A stretch of DNA of 6,701 nucleotides from Lentisphaeria bacterium (GCA_017623265.1 JAGAPM010000340.1:1-6701); one strand, 5' to 3'; shown: positions 1 through 6,146, counted from the stretch's first letter. The notes: generated by a model not told the origin, from the sequence alone. Made by a program: numbers and translations.

Positions 1-851
1 AGCACCAGGCATATCTCTGGTGGAAGATCGCTGCAGAAAAAGGTCATTCCGATGCCATGAACGATCTTGCCGGTTGTTACATTCAAGGGACCGGCGTGGA
101 GAAAAATGCTGCGGAAGGTCTGAAATGGCTGAAGAAAGCGGTTGAACTGAAAAATCTCCGGGCTTGTTCAAATCTGGGTTTGCACTATATGGAGGGCGAT
201 ATCGTAAAACGGGATCCGGTTGAAGCAGCAAGACTATGGAAGATCGCTGCGGATGGCGGACATCCCCGGGCTCTTTATAATTTGGGCTGGTGTTATGCCA
301 AAGGCATAGGGGTGAAACAGAATTATGAACAGGCATTCAAACTCTGGCTGCAGGCGGCGGAAAAAGGAGATTTTGAGGCACAGTTCATTTGTGCCGGTAT
401 TTACGAAAATAACAAGGATTTTGCCTCTGCGTTTCAATGGTATCTCAAGGCTGCAGAACGGGGGCATCCGGAAGCAAAGATCATTGTTGGTAATTTTTAT
501 ATGGGTGGCATTGGCACTGCGCATAATAAAGTGGAAGGAATCAAATGGTGGACGTATGTTGCTGAAAATGAAATGTCACCTTACCGGGAGAAGGCATATT
601 TCATGTTGGCAATGTTCTATCGGAATCCGGCAGAAAAAGAATATTGCGATCACAAAAAAGCGCATCTGATGATGAAGAAAGCCGCAGATGCCGGAATGCT
701 TCCTGCAATTTTTATGTTGGGTGTTTCTTATTACGAGGGGCTCTATGTGGAGAAGGATACGGAAAAAGGTCTTGCTATGATCCAACAGGCTGCGGATGAA
801 GGCCTTGATATGGCAAATTTGTACCTGGAACAACTCAAAAGCGGGAAATAA
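1..851 (+). CDS. Sel1-like repeat (SLR/TPR-type) protein, 5' end cut by window
   Basis: The frame is open from base 3, and the codons before the first ATG (position 57) already spell a Sel1 repeat end (Trp-Trp-Lys-Ile-Ala-Ala-Glu-Lys-Gly-His). That ATG is therefore internal and the true start lies left of the window. About seven repeats of 32-40 residues follow one another. Each has the Sel1 pattern: an Ala-x-x-x-Leu-Gly-x-x-Tyr first helix, a Gly-x-Gly-Val turn, and a second helix ending in Trp-x-x-x-Ala-Ala-x-x-Gly. The fourth repeat lacks the Gly-rich turn and is shorter, and the fifth and sixth are degenerate. The protein ends soon after the last repeat, in a Lys-rich tail and a TAA stop. 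SLR arrays form alpha/alpha superhelices that bind other proteins; the partner here is unknown. No signal peptide can be judged because the N-terminus is missing. The family call is secure, the specific role is not. Confidence 0.9.
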   Translation, partial: HQAYLWWKIAAEKGHSDAMNDLAGCYIQGTGVEKNAAEGLKWLKKAVELKNLRACSNLGLHYMEGDIVKRDPVEAARLWKIAADGGHPRALYNLGWCYAKGIGVKQNYEQAFKLWLQAAEKGDFEAQFICAGIYENNKDFASAFQWYLKAAERGHPEAKIIVGNFYMGGIGTAHNKVEGIKWWTYVAENEMSPYREKAYFMLAMFYRNPAEKEYCDHKKAHLMMKKAADAGMLPAIFMLGVSYYEGLYVEKDTEKGLAMIQQAADEGLDMANLYLEQLKSGK

Positions 852-889
852 AAGACATCTTCCCGTTCTGTTCAAAATGGAAAATACCA

Positions 890-917
890 GGCGGAAGATT
901 TTTCTCCCGCCTTTTTT
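890..917 (+). terminator. Rho-independent terminator after the SLR gene
   Basis: A 9-bp stem pairs 890-898 with 903-911 (GGCGGAAGA against TCTCCCGCC, one A-C mismatch) around a TTTT loop, and six T follow at 912-917. It sits 38 bp after the SLR stop codon. The GH127 gene converges from the right and ends at 931. The same hairpin could also end that transcript, but the minus-strand side has only a broken T stretch, so bidirectional action is uncertain. Confidence 0.8.
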
Positions 918-930
918 GTGCCGTGCGCTT

Positions 931-2673
931 TTACGCTTCTCTTGACCACACGGTCAGCCGGTCTTCCTGACGGAAACTGTTCCCGGCAGACATATAATCG
1001 CAGAGCAACACTCCGTTTGCCGTCTTCCAGATCTGGCTGAAGCCTTCCTGGGCTTCCTGACGGACGGGTAAAGCTGCAGAGACCGGCAGATCGCTTTCGC
1101 CGTTGTTGAGACGGGAATCCTGTGCCAGTACGATCGGACCAACCTTGAAAGCGATCCTGCCACTGCCGCCCGGATCTTTCTGCAGCTGCGGCGTGAGGTC
1201 GAAGGAAAGTTCGATCGTGTCGCCCTCTTTCCACTCCCGTTCCAGCGTCAGATATGTTCCCGGCGTTGCGGAGCAGGGGATGCCGTTGACTTTTGCTGCG
1301 GCATCGCTTTTCTGCCATGCGGGGATCCGTACTTTCAGCGTGAATGTTTCCGGAGTGGCAAGGGCGAAGGAAAGTTTCACGTCCCCGTTCAGCGGATAGC
1401 CACCGGAGATGACCAGTTTTGCCGCCTGTTCCGATGGCGTCCGGAACGCGATCTCCATATCTTCAAACAGGTTCACATTTAAGCCCTTATCGGTCCGGAT
1501 CGCAGCGCAGGGCAGAGCCATGGCGAGCCCTTCCGGGCCTTGCGCTTTGCAGCAGTCGTTGCCATCGTACGGCGTTTTGAAGATCAAGCCGATCTGATCC
1601 GGCGCGGGGATCTTGCACGCCCATTCGCCGCCGGTGAAATCGGGATTGCGATGGGTGAAATTGGAGCCGTCCGGCATCATGGCGCCCAGAAGTCCGTTGT
1701 AGAGACTGCATTCGATCTCATCGGCAATGGTAGGATCTTCTGTCAGGCGCAGGATCGTGTAGCAATACTGGATCCAGGTGGTGGTGACGCAGGTCTCTCC
1801 GTGTGCGCCGAATTCATCTGTACACTGGTTGAACTTGCCGTCGTACCAGAATTCGCCCACCACGTCCCGCAGTCCCCCGATACCGGTGATATAGATCTCC
1901 CGGTCACGGACCATTTCATAAAATTTCACCGCCGCCTTGAAATAGCGTTCATCTGCCACTTCCCGGTAAAGTTCCGCCAGACCGAGAAAACAGGACATCA
2001 TTTCGTACGCCTTACCGTTCCCGATGTCTTTCGGAAAGGTTCCGGCGATGGCGGCATCGTAGATCTTATGGACTTCCGAACAGCCGGTATCGGCGATCCA
2101 TTTTGCATAGTTCAGATATTTTTCATCCTGTGTATAGCGATACAGTTTCACGATCACAAAGAGAATGGATGCAGGCGCAAGACCGCCGTGCTGACCGCTT
2201 TTCAGAATGGAGTTGGCGTCCGGTCCCACCTGTGTCATCAGGTGATCCACCAGTTTTTTGCAGACTTCAAGGATGGCGGGATCCTGTTCTACCAGTTCAT
2301 AGTAGCGGACCAGCCCGGCAAGGACGTACTTTCTGCCCCAAACATCCCAGCCCCCCAGCTGTCGTTCCGCCGGATAGGAGCTGATGCAGCCGTCTGCGGT
2401 TTGAGTGGTGATGATGTCCTGCACTGTGGCTCGGATCTTTTTCAGCAGTTCTTCATCTCCGGTGGCTTTCCATGCAAGGATGGCAGAGCGGACAACTTTG
2501 CCCCAGAATTCACACCGCCAGCCGTTATCCGCTTCATTCCGGAACCGGAACGGATCGGCAAGCATAGTGTAATTTGCCGCATTGAGACGGGTGGCAACGG
2601 TCTTGCGGAGACCGTTACCGAGCAGTCCGTTGAAACGAATCGAATCGACAGAAACAAGAGACAGTTTTTTCAT
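931..2673 (-). CDS. GH127/DUF1680-family glycoside hydrolase (beta-L-arabinofuranosidase-like)
   Basis: The 580-residue product is read as a DUF1680/GH127 enzyme. These enzymes release terminal beta-L-arabinofuranose from plant glycans using a zinc-bound cysteine nucleophile. The metal and catalytic residues are visible: Gly-Glu-Thr-Cys at 292-295 (Glu293 and Cys295 as ligands) and Asp-Cys-Cys at 373-375 (Cys374 as nucleophile, Cys375 as ligand). Glu274 in Gly-Glu-Phe-Trp is the best acid/base candidate. The first ~390 residues fit the alpha/alpha barrel, with WDVWGRKYVLAGL at 109-121. The remainder fits beta-sandwich domains, with LKVRIPAW at 446-453 and GPIVLAQDSR at 512-521. There is no signal peptide, so it is probably cytoplasmic and acts on imported oligosaccharides. 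The start is placed at 2673 because GGGAAGG lies 5 nt upstream; an in-frame ATG at 2724 falls inside the tRNA gene. It is slightly shorter than many relatives. The exact substrate is not provable: related families GH142 and GH146 share the fold. Confidence 0.88.
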   Translation of the reverse strand: MKKLSLVSVDSIRFNGLLGNGLRKTVATRLNAANYTMLADPFRFRNEADNGWRCEFWGKVVRSAILAWKATGDEELLKKIRATVQDIITTQTADGCISSYPAERQLGGWDVWGRKYVLAGLVRYYELVEQDPAILEVCKKLVDHLMTQVGPDANSILKSGQHGGLAPASILFVIVKLYRYTQDEKYLNYAKWIADTGCSEVHKIYDAAIAGTFPKDIGNGKAYEMMSCFLGLAELYREVADERYFKAAVKFYEMVRDREIYITGIGGLRDVVGEFWYDGKFNQCTDEFGAHGETCVTTTWIQYCYTILRLTEDPTIADEIECSLYNGLLGAMMPDGSNFTHRNPDFTGGEWACKIPAPDQIGLIFKTPYDGNDCCKAQGPEGLAMALPCAAIRTDKGLNVNLFEDMEIAFRTPSEQAAKLVISGGYPLNGDVKLSFALATPETFTLKVRIPAWQKSDAAAKVNGIPCSATPGTYLTLEREWKEGDTIELSFDLTPQLQKDPGGSGRIAFKVGPIVLAQDSRLNNGESDLPVSAALPVRQEAQEGFSQIWKTANGVLLCDYMSAGNSFRQEDRLTVWSREA

Positions 2674-2678
2674 TTTGA

Positions 2679-2685
2679 CCTTCCC
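2679..2685 (-). promoter_or_regulatory. Ribosome binding site of the GH127 gene
   Basis: GGGAAGG on the minus strand, 5 nt before the ATG at 2673. It fixes the start downstream of the tRNA and rules out the longer reading from 2724, whose first codons would lie inside the tRNA gene. Confidence 0.8.
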
Positions 2686-2696
2686 ATAGCAAATAA

Positions 2697-2773
2697 TGGC
2701 GGTGCCGGCGGGAATCGAACCCACGGCCTGTTCTTTAGGAGAGAACCGCTCTATCCTACTGAGCTACGGCACC
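2697..2773 (-). tRNA. tRNA-Arg (anticodon CCU), CCA encoded
   Basis: The minus strand folds as a complete cloverleaf. The 7-bp acceptor stem is GGTGCCG with CGGCACC, and the D stem is GCTC/GAGC with a GG-containing loop. The anticodon stem GTTCT/AGAAC encloses loop CTCCTAA (anticodon CCT, read as CCU in RNA, decoding AGG). There is a 5-nt variable loop, a T stem GTGGG/CCCGC and T loop TTCGATT. A G discriminator at 2700 is followed by a genomically encoded CCA at 2699-2697. No terminator follows it: the GH127 start codon is 23 nt downstream on the same strand, with the ribosome binding site in between, which suggests a joint transcript. A promoter candidate lies about 40 bp upstream at 2817-2846. 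Confidence 0.96.
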
Positions 2774-2805
2774 GCACAAAATAACAAGTTTTTTTGTTTT
2801 TGAGT

Positions 2806-2833
2806 TTGAAAACATCTAAATATGCACTATTTT
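2806..2833 (+). promoter_or_regulatory. Candidate promoter of the permease/reductase unit
   Basis: TTGAAA (2806-2811) and TATTTT (2828-2833) are separated by 16 bp, a reasonable housekeeping-sigma promoter. It would start transcription near 2840, about 45 nt before the permease ATG. It overlaps the opposing candidate promoter for the tRNA. The region is AT-rich, so chance matches are possible. Confidence 0.45.
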
Positions 2834-2846
2834 TAGAAAAAATCAA
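2817..2846 (-). promoter_or_regulatory. Candidate promoter of tRNA-Arg and the GH127 gene
   Basis: On the minus strand, TTGATT (2846-2841) and TATTTA (2822-2817) are 18 bp apart; an alternative -10, CATATT at 2824-2819, gives 16 bp. The predicted start lies roughly 35-40 nt before the mature tRNA 5' end, a plausible leader for RNase P removal. The two facing -10 elements lie in an imperfect palindrome at 2816-2836 (CTAAATAT ... ATTTTTAG). Confidence 0.45.
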
Positions 2847-2884
2847 GTTCAATTTGCGAAAAATCAGGAAGAAACAGAAAGAAA

Positions 2885-3919
2885 ATGGACCACGGACTCT
2901 GGCAATATCTCTGCAAGCGGCTGCTGCTTTGCCTGATCACATTGCTGGTCATCCTCTTTTCCTGCTATCTGCTCATGCGTCTTGCTCCCGGCAATGCTGC
3001 AAAAAGTTCCGTGCTGGACAGTTCCGGCGGCGCGGGGATGGTGGCAAGTGACCGTGCCAGTCTGGAACGGAGCAAAGTGCTGGAGGAAAAGCTGCATCTG
3101 GATAAACCGTTGATTGTCGGCTTCGGGATCTGGCTTTCCGATGCGTTGCGGGGGGATTTCGGCTCCAGTGTGGAGTTTGAAAAAGGAAGACCGGTCACCG
3201 AACTGATTATGGAGCGTCTGCCGGTGACAGTGAAACTGAATTTCTTTGCCATCCTTCTGACTTATCTGCTGGCTATCCCACTGGGGATCCTCACGGCTGT
3301 CTCGCCCAGTCAGAAACTGGATCGGACCGTGACGGTTTCCCTGCTGTTTCTCTATGCACTGCCTGTTCTGTTTACTGCCCTGCTGCTGCGTGCCTTCTTC
3401 TGCAAAGGCGGCATGTTCCCGGTCTTTCCGCTTACCGGTCTCACGCCCACGATTCAGCCCGGCACCTCCACCTGGCAGATCCTGGGGCAGACTGCTCTCC
3501 ATTATGTGCTGCCGGTATTGTGTTTGAGTTACGGCGGATTCGCTGTGATCGCCCGTTATACCCGCGCCGGTATGCTGGATGTGGTCCGGCAGGAATATAT
3601 CCGTACCGCCCGTGCCAAAGGGGTGCCGGAGGGAACGGTGATCATGCGTCATGCGTTCCGCAATACATTGATCATCATGATTACGTTGTTTGCCGGGATC
3701 CTGCCCGGTCTGGTGGGCGGCAGTATTATGATCGAATATATCTTTGACATCCCCGGCATGGGGACTCTCTCCATGGCGGCGCTGAACAGCCGGGATCTGC
3801 CGCTGGTCATGGGACTTTTTGCTTTTACCGGATTTCTGACACTGGCGGGGATCCTGATCGCTGACATCCTGTATGTGATCGCCGATCCCCGGATCACGTT
3901 CCGCAGCAGAACAACTTGA
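2885..3919 (+). CDS. ABC transporter permease, DppB/OppB (BPD_transp_1) family
   Basis: A 344-residue inner-membrane permease of the peptide/nickel importer class, which forms half of the translocation channel. An N-terminal membrane helix at about 11-31 is followed by the family signature Arg-Leu-Ala-Pro-Gly (32-36). A periplasmic segment follows, with Leu-Asp-Lys-Pro-Leu and Leu-Arg-Gly-Asp-Phe-Gly (88-93). Five more hydrophobic helices are seen at about 117-139, 148-172, 204-224, 262-284 and 308-333. The cytoplasmic EAA-type loop that docks on the ATPase is at 237-260 (EYIRTARAKG...FRN). The end, Asp-Pro-Arg-Ile at 334-337, is typical. Length is normal for the family. AGGAAG lies 13 nt before the ATG, a rather long spacing. 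No second permease, ATPase or binding protein is in view. The next gene, 23 bp on, is a flavodoxin-like reductase. The transported substrate cannot be told from the sequence. Confidence 0.93.
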   Translation: MDHGLWQYLCKRLLLCLITLLVILFSCYLLMRLAPGNAAKSSVLDSSGGAGMVASDRASLERSKVLEEKLHLDKPLIVGFGIWLSDALRGDFGSSVEFEKGRPVTELIMERLPVTVKLNFFAILLTYLLAIPLGILTAVSPSQKLDRTVTVSLLFLYALPVLFTALLLRAFFCKGGMFPVFPLTGLTPTIQPGTSTWQILGQTALHYVLPVLCLSYGGFAVIARYTRAGMLDVVRQEYIRTARAKGVPEGTVIMRHAFRNTLIIMITLFAGILPGLVGGSIMIEYIFDIPGMGTLSMAALNSRDLPLVMGLFAFTGFLTLAGILIADILYVIADPRITFRSRTT

Positions 3920-3928
3920 GAAAAATAT

Positions 3929-3934
3929 AAGGAG
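3929..3934 (+). promoter_or_regulatory. Ribosome binding site of the reductase gene
   Basis: AAGGAG ends 8 nt before the ATG at 3943. It lies in the 23-bp gap after the permease stop, which supports co-transcription without an internal terminator. Confidence 0.8.
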
Positions 3935-3942
3935 AAAAGATT

Positions 3943-4479
3943 ATGGCAAAAAATGTTTTGATCATTGGCGGCAGTCCCCGGATCGGCGGAAATTCGGACA
4001 TCCTTTGTGATCAGTTTGCAAAAGGAGCGAGCGAAGCCGGAAATCAGGTGGAAAAAATCTCTCTTGCCGGTAAAAAGATCGGTTTCTGCACGGCGTGTTA
4101 CACCTGTGAAAAGACCGGCGCCTGTCCCCAGAAGGATGATGCCGCAGCCATTATTGAAAAAATGCTTGCTGCCGATGTGATCGTGCTGGCGACTCCGGTC
4201 TATTTTTATACCATGTCTGCCCAGCTCAAGGCGTTGATCGACCGCTCGGTCATGGTCTATCCCCGTATTGAAAAGAAAGAGTTTTATTACATTATGACGA
4301 TGGCGGACACGGAAACAGAAAATTTCTGTGGAACCATTGAAGCGCGGCGCGGGTTTGTGCTGTGTTGCGAAGAATCGCAGGAAAAAGGCATGATCTGCGC
4401 GGAAGGAGTCTATCAGAAAGGTGAAATTCTGGAACATCCCGCCATGGCACAGGCGTATGAGATGGGCAAAAACGCCTGA
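3943..4479 (+). CDS. Flavodoxin-fold NADPH-dependent FMN reductase family protein
   Basis: A 178-residue cytoplasmic protein with a flavodoxin-like fold. It opens with a beta strand (Asn-Val-Leu-Ile-Ile-Gly-Gly) and the FMN-phosphate loop Gly-Ser-Pro-Arg-x-Gly-Gly-Asn-Ser (10-18). Cysteines at 49, 52, 55 and 61 match the Cys-rich turn of the iron-sulfur flavoprotein/NADPH:FMN reductase branch, where they may bind a cluster or be redox-active. The segment at 84-102 (TPVYFYTMSAQLKALIDRS) is the second conserved flavin-contact and dimer segment. The end, Pro-Ala-Met-x-x-Ala-Tyr-Glu-Met-Gly-Lys-Asn, is characteristic of this branch. The region around 121-150 looks a few residues shorter than in relatives I know. 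It probably reduces a quinone, flavin or other small acceptor. It follows the permease by 23 bp, so the two are likely co-transcribed, but a shared function is not evident. Confidence 0.9.
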   Translation: MAKNVLIIGGSPRIGGNSDILCDQFAKGASEAGNQVEKISLAGKKIGFCTACYTCEKTGACPQKDDAAAIIEKMLAADVIVLATPVYFYTMSAQLKALIDRSVMVYPRIEKKEFYYIMTMADTETENFCGTIEARRGFVLCCEESQEKGMICAEGVYQKGEILEHPAMAQAYEMGKNA

Positions 4480-4482
4480 CGC

Positions 4483-5361
4483 TTAAACACCGGTCCCGTC
4501 GAAGGAGGGGATAAAGTCTTTGCTTGCGGAATCTTCATCCTGCACAAAGCCGTCCTCGATCCCGGAATCGAACAGGTGATCTTCCACCGCCTGATATTCT
4601 TCATCCGTGACTTTCCGGTTCAGTTCAGGAAATCCCTCCGCTTTCCCGTGAGGAATATACTGGCGCATCAGGCTGAACAGAACATCGCCCGGATCAAAGG
4701 TCTCTGCCACCCAGTCAATGACCCGTTTCGTATTTTCCACCTGACCCGGCAGCAGCAGATGGCGGATGATGATCCCCCGTTCCATCAGACCGGTTTCTTC
4801 ATTGATCCGGTAACGCCCGGTTTGACGGAACATTTCCCGGATCGCCTGTTTTGCCGCGGCAAAGTAACCGGGCGCATTGGAATAACGGATTGCCAGTGCA
4901 TCATCGCTGTACTTCAGGTCCGGCAGATAGATCTGCACTTTCCCCTCAAGCCGTTTCAGATTTTCCACATCTTCGTATCCGTTTGTATTGTAGACCACCG
5001 GGACCGGCAGCGGCTCTTCCAGCGTGGCAAGCACGGCATCTGTGTAGTGGGTCGGGGTCACAAGGTTGATATTGTGCGCTCCCTGTGCAATGAGTTCAGA
5101 ATAAATCGCTTTCAAACGGGGCAGGGTGATATCCTGACCGGAACCGCCGGTGCTGATCTCATAATTCTGACAGTAAACGCAACGCAGATTGCAACCGGAA
5201 AAAAAGACCGTCCCGGATCCTTTTGTCCCGCTGATGCAGGGTTCTTCCCAGAAATGCAGTCCGGCGCGGGCGATCCGGATTTTCTCCGTCATCCCGCAGA
5301 AACCGGCATGCCGGCTCCGGTCGATCCCGCAATGGCGGGCGCAGAAATTGCAGAGACTCAT
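4483..5361 (-). CDS. Radical SAM protein, PflX-like (COG1313; pyruvate formate-lyase activase homolog)
   Basis: A 292-residue, apparently complete and cytoplasmic protein. The radical SAM cluster motif is Cys57-x3-Cys61-x2-Cys64 within FFSGCNLRCVYCQN (53-66), which binds a 4Fe-4S cluster and S-adenosylmethionine. A second cysteine group at the N-terminus, Cys4-x2-Cys7-x3-Cys11-x10-Cys22, is typical of this group and may bind another metal or cluster. The end matches the PflX pattern: SLMRQYIPHGKA (230-241), Gly-Phe-Val-Gln (271-274) and a Phe-Asp-Gly-Thr-Gly-Val terminus. Relatives resemble glycyl-radical-enzyme activases, but their substrate is unknown and no glycyl radical enzyme gene is in view. 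The start at 5361 overlaps the stop of the upstream SLR gene as ATGA, with GGGAG 7 nt before it, indicating translational coupling. The stop lies 3 bp from the stop of the convergent reductase gene. Confidence 0.93.
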   Translation of the reverse strand: MSLCNFCARHCGIDRSRHAGFCGMTEKIRIARAGLHFWEEPCISGTKGSGTVFFSGCNLRCVYCQNYEISTGGSGQDITLPRLKAIYSELIAQGAHNINLVTPTHYTDAVLATLEEPLPVPVVYNTNGYEDVENLKRLEGKVQIYLPDLKYSDDALAIRYSNAPGYFAAAKQAIREMFRQTGRYRINEETGLMERGIIIRHLLLPGQVENTKRVIDWVAETFDPGDVLFSLMRQYIPHGKAEGFPELNRKVTDEEYQAVEDHLFDSGIEDGFVQDEDSASKDFIPSFDGTGV

Positions 5362-5972
5362 GCGTTATCTCCCAGACCGCGGAGCAGGGCAAGGGCTTTT
5401 TCCTCATCCTTTTCCACAATGACGCCATCCATGTAACACATTCCCAGATGATACCGGGCGGTACGGCAGTTCAGTTCCACCATTTCTTCCAGAAAATGGA
5501 TCGCCGCCATTTCATCCCGTTGCATGTGATATTGCAACAGGGCAAAGAGTGCATCATCATCCGTAACAGCCACCGGTTTCAGATCATCGGCATACAGTTT
5601 CACCCGATCGGGGACTGCTTTACAAACTTGTTTCAGCAGATCCAATACGGTGTTGTTGCCGTTGCGGACAGCATCCCGGATGAGCGATTGACCTGCCATA
5701 TTTTCCGGTGCTTCCGTAAGATAATATTTCGCAAGCATGGCGAGGGCCGTTGCGTTGCCTGCATCTTTCGCCCGGGTGATGAGTGCCAGACCTTTCTCCC
5801 GGTCTTCTGTTACACCGTCGCCGAAAAGATAACAGATCCCAAGCTCGAAGATCGCCTCCGGATGCCCCATGTCTGCTGCCTGTTGATAGCAACCTGCCGC
5901 CGTGGTGAAGTCGTTCTTTTCTGCTGCTTTCAAGCCTTGTGCAAAAAGGTCCTCTGCTGTATGTTCTGCCAT
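5358..5972 (-). CDS. Small Sel1-like repeat protein coupled to the radical SAM gene
   Basis: A 204-residue protein with helical Sel1/TPR-type repeats. One clear repeat pair spans about 21-85, with Gly-His-Pro-Glu-Ala (36-40), Leu-Gly-Ile-Cys-Tyr (44-48), Gly-Asp-Gly-Val (51-54) and Ala-Gly-Asn-Ala-Thr-Ala (71-76). Another lies near the C-terminus at about 169-199, with Tyr-His-Leu-Gly-Met-Cys-Tyr-Met-Asp-Gly (174-183). The middle (about 95-165) is helical-looking but degenerate. No signal peptide or membrane segment is seen. The start is put at 5972 because AGGAG lies 5 nt upstream. An ATG 27 codons earlier has no ribosome binding site and overlaps the candidate promoter. The stop overlaps the radical SAM start as ATGA, so the two are probably made together. 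The SLR protein may be a scaffold or partner for the enzyme; that is inference from context only. Confidence 0.88.
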   Translation of the reverse strand: MAEHTAEDLFAQGLKAAEKNDFTTAAGCYQQAADMGHPEAIFELGICYLFGDGVTEDREKGLALITRAKDAGNATALAMLAKYYLTEAPENMAGQSLIRDAVRNGNNTVLDLLKQVCKAVPDRVKLYADDLKPVAVTDDDALFALLQYHMQRDEMAAIHFLEEMVELNCRTARYHLGMCYMDGVIVEKDEEKALALLRGLGDNA

Positions 5973-5977
5973 GTTTG

Positions 5978-5982
5978 CTCCT
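5978..5982 (-). promoter_or_regulatory. Ribosome binding site of the small SLR gene
   Basis: AGGAG on the minus strand, 5 nt before the ATG at 5972. It decides this start over the upstream ATG at 6053. Confidence 0.8.
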
Positions 5983-6004
5983 GTTTTGCTTTTGATACCT
6001 CCAT

Positions 6005-6032
6005 AAAATACCGCTTTTTCAGAAAAATGCAA
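6005..6032 (-). promoter_or_regulatory. Candidate promoter of the SLR/radical SAM unit
   Basis: On the minus strand, TTGCAT (6032-6027) and TATTTT (6010-6005) are 16 bp apart. The expected start is near 5998, leaving a leader of about 25 nt that contains the ribosome binding site. The spacer holds a T5C-T-GA5 inverted repeat resembling the one in the tRNA promoter candidate. Confidence 0.5.
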
Positions 6033-6073
6033 ACTTTTACCGGGAAAAAACAAGCCGAAAACATACAGCGATG

Positions 6074-6102
6074 TTGCAAAATGCTTTATTAAGGAGTATA
6101 TT
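6074..6102 (+). promoter_or_regulatory. Candidate promoter of the DEAD-box helicase gene
   Basis: TTGCAA (6074-6079) and TATATT (6097-6102) are exactly 17 bp apart, the best promoter match in the window. Transcription would begin near 6109, about 38 nt before the proposed GTG start of the helicase. The same stretch contains AAGGAG (6091-6096), 6 nt before an ATG at 6103 that opens only a 7-codon ORF. If this promoter is the one used, that ribosome site is not transcribed. Confidence 0.5.
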
Positions 6103-6146
6103 ATGCTTTCTCAACGAACAGAATGAAAACAGGATAAAAGCAAAAC

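Noticed and set aside
2673..2724. Longer GH127 start at ATG 2724
   Set aside because: The extra 17 codons come partly from the tRNA gene and have no family match. A good ribosome site instead precedes 2673.
2697..2773. tRNA gene as an integration (att) site
   Set aside because: The tRNA 3' end is not repeated elsewhere in the window, and no integrase or other mobile gene is present.
1540..2784. 414-codon open frame on the + strand opposite the GH127 gene and tRNA
   Set aside because: It is a shadow of the GH127 gene. Its C-terminal end is the translation of the antisense tRNA (Gly-Gly-Asn-Arg-Thr-His-Gly), a well-known spurious protein. The opposite strand has intact catalytic motifs.
2864..5436. 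Long opposite-strand frames at 2864-3652 (-), 3649-4437 (-) and 4576-5436 (+)
   Set aside because: They lie entirely opposite the permease, reductase and radical SAM genes. Their His/Arg/Gln-rich products show no domain, as expected from antisense readings.
5973..6053. 27-residue N-terminal extension of the small SLR protein (ATG at 6053)
   Set aside because: It has no ribosome site, would overlap the candidate promoter, and the added residues do not look like a repeat or a signal peptide.
5448..6092. 214-codon + frame opposite the small SLR gene
   Set aside because: It is antisense to a gene with a ribosome site, promoter candidate and clear Sel1 repeats. Its product shows no recognisable fold.
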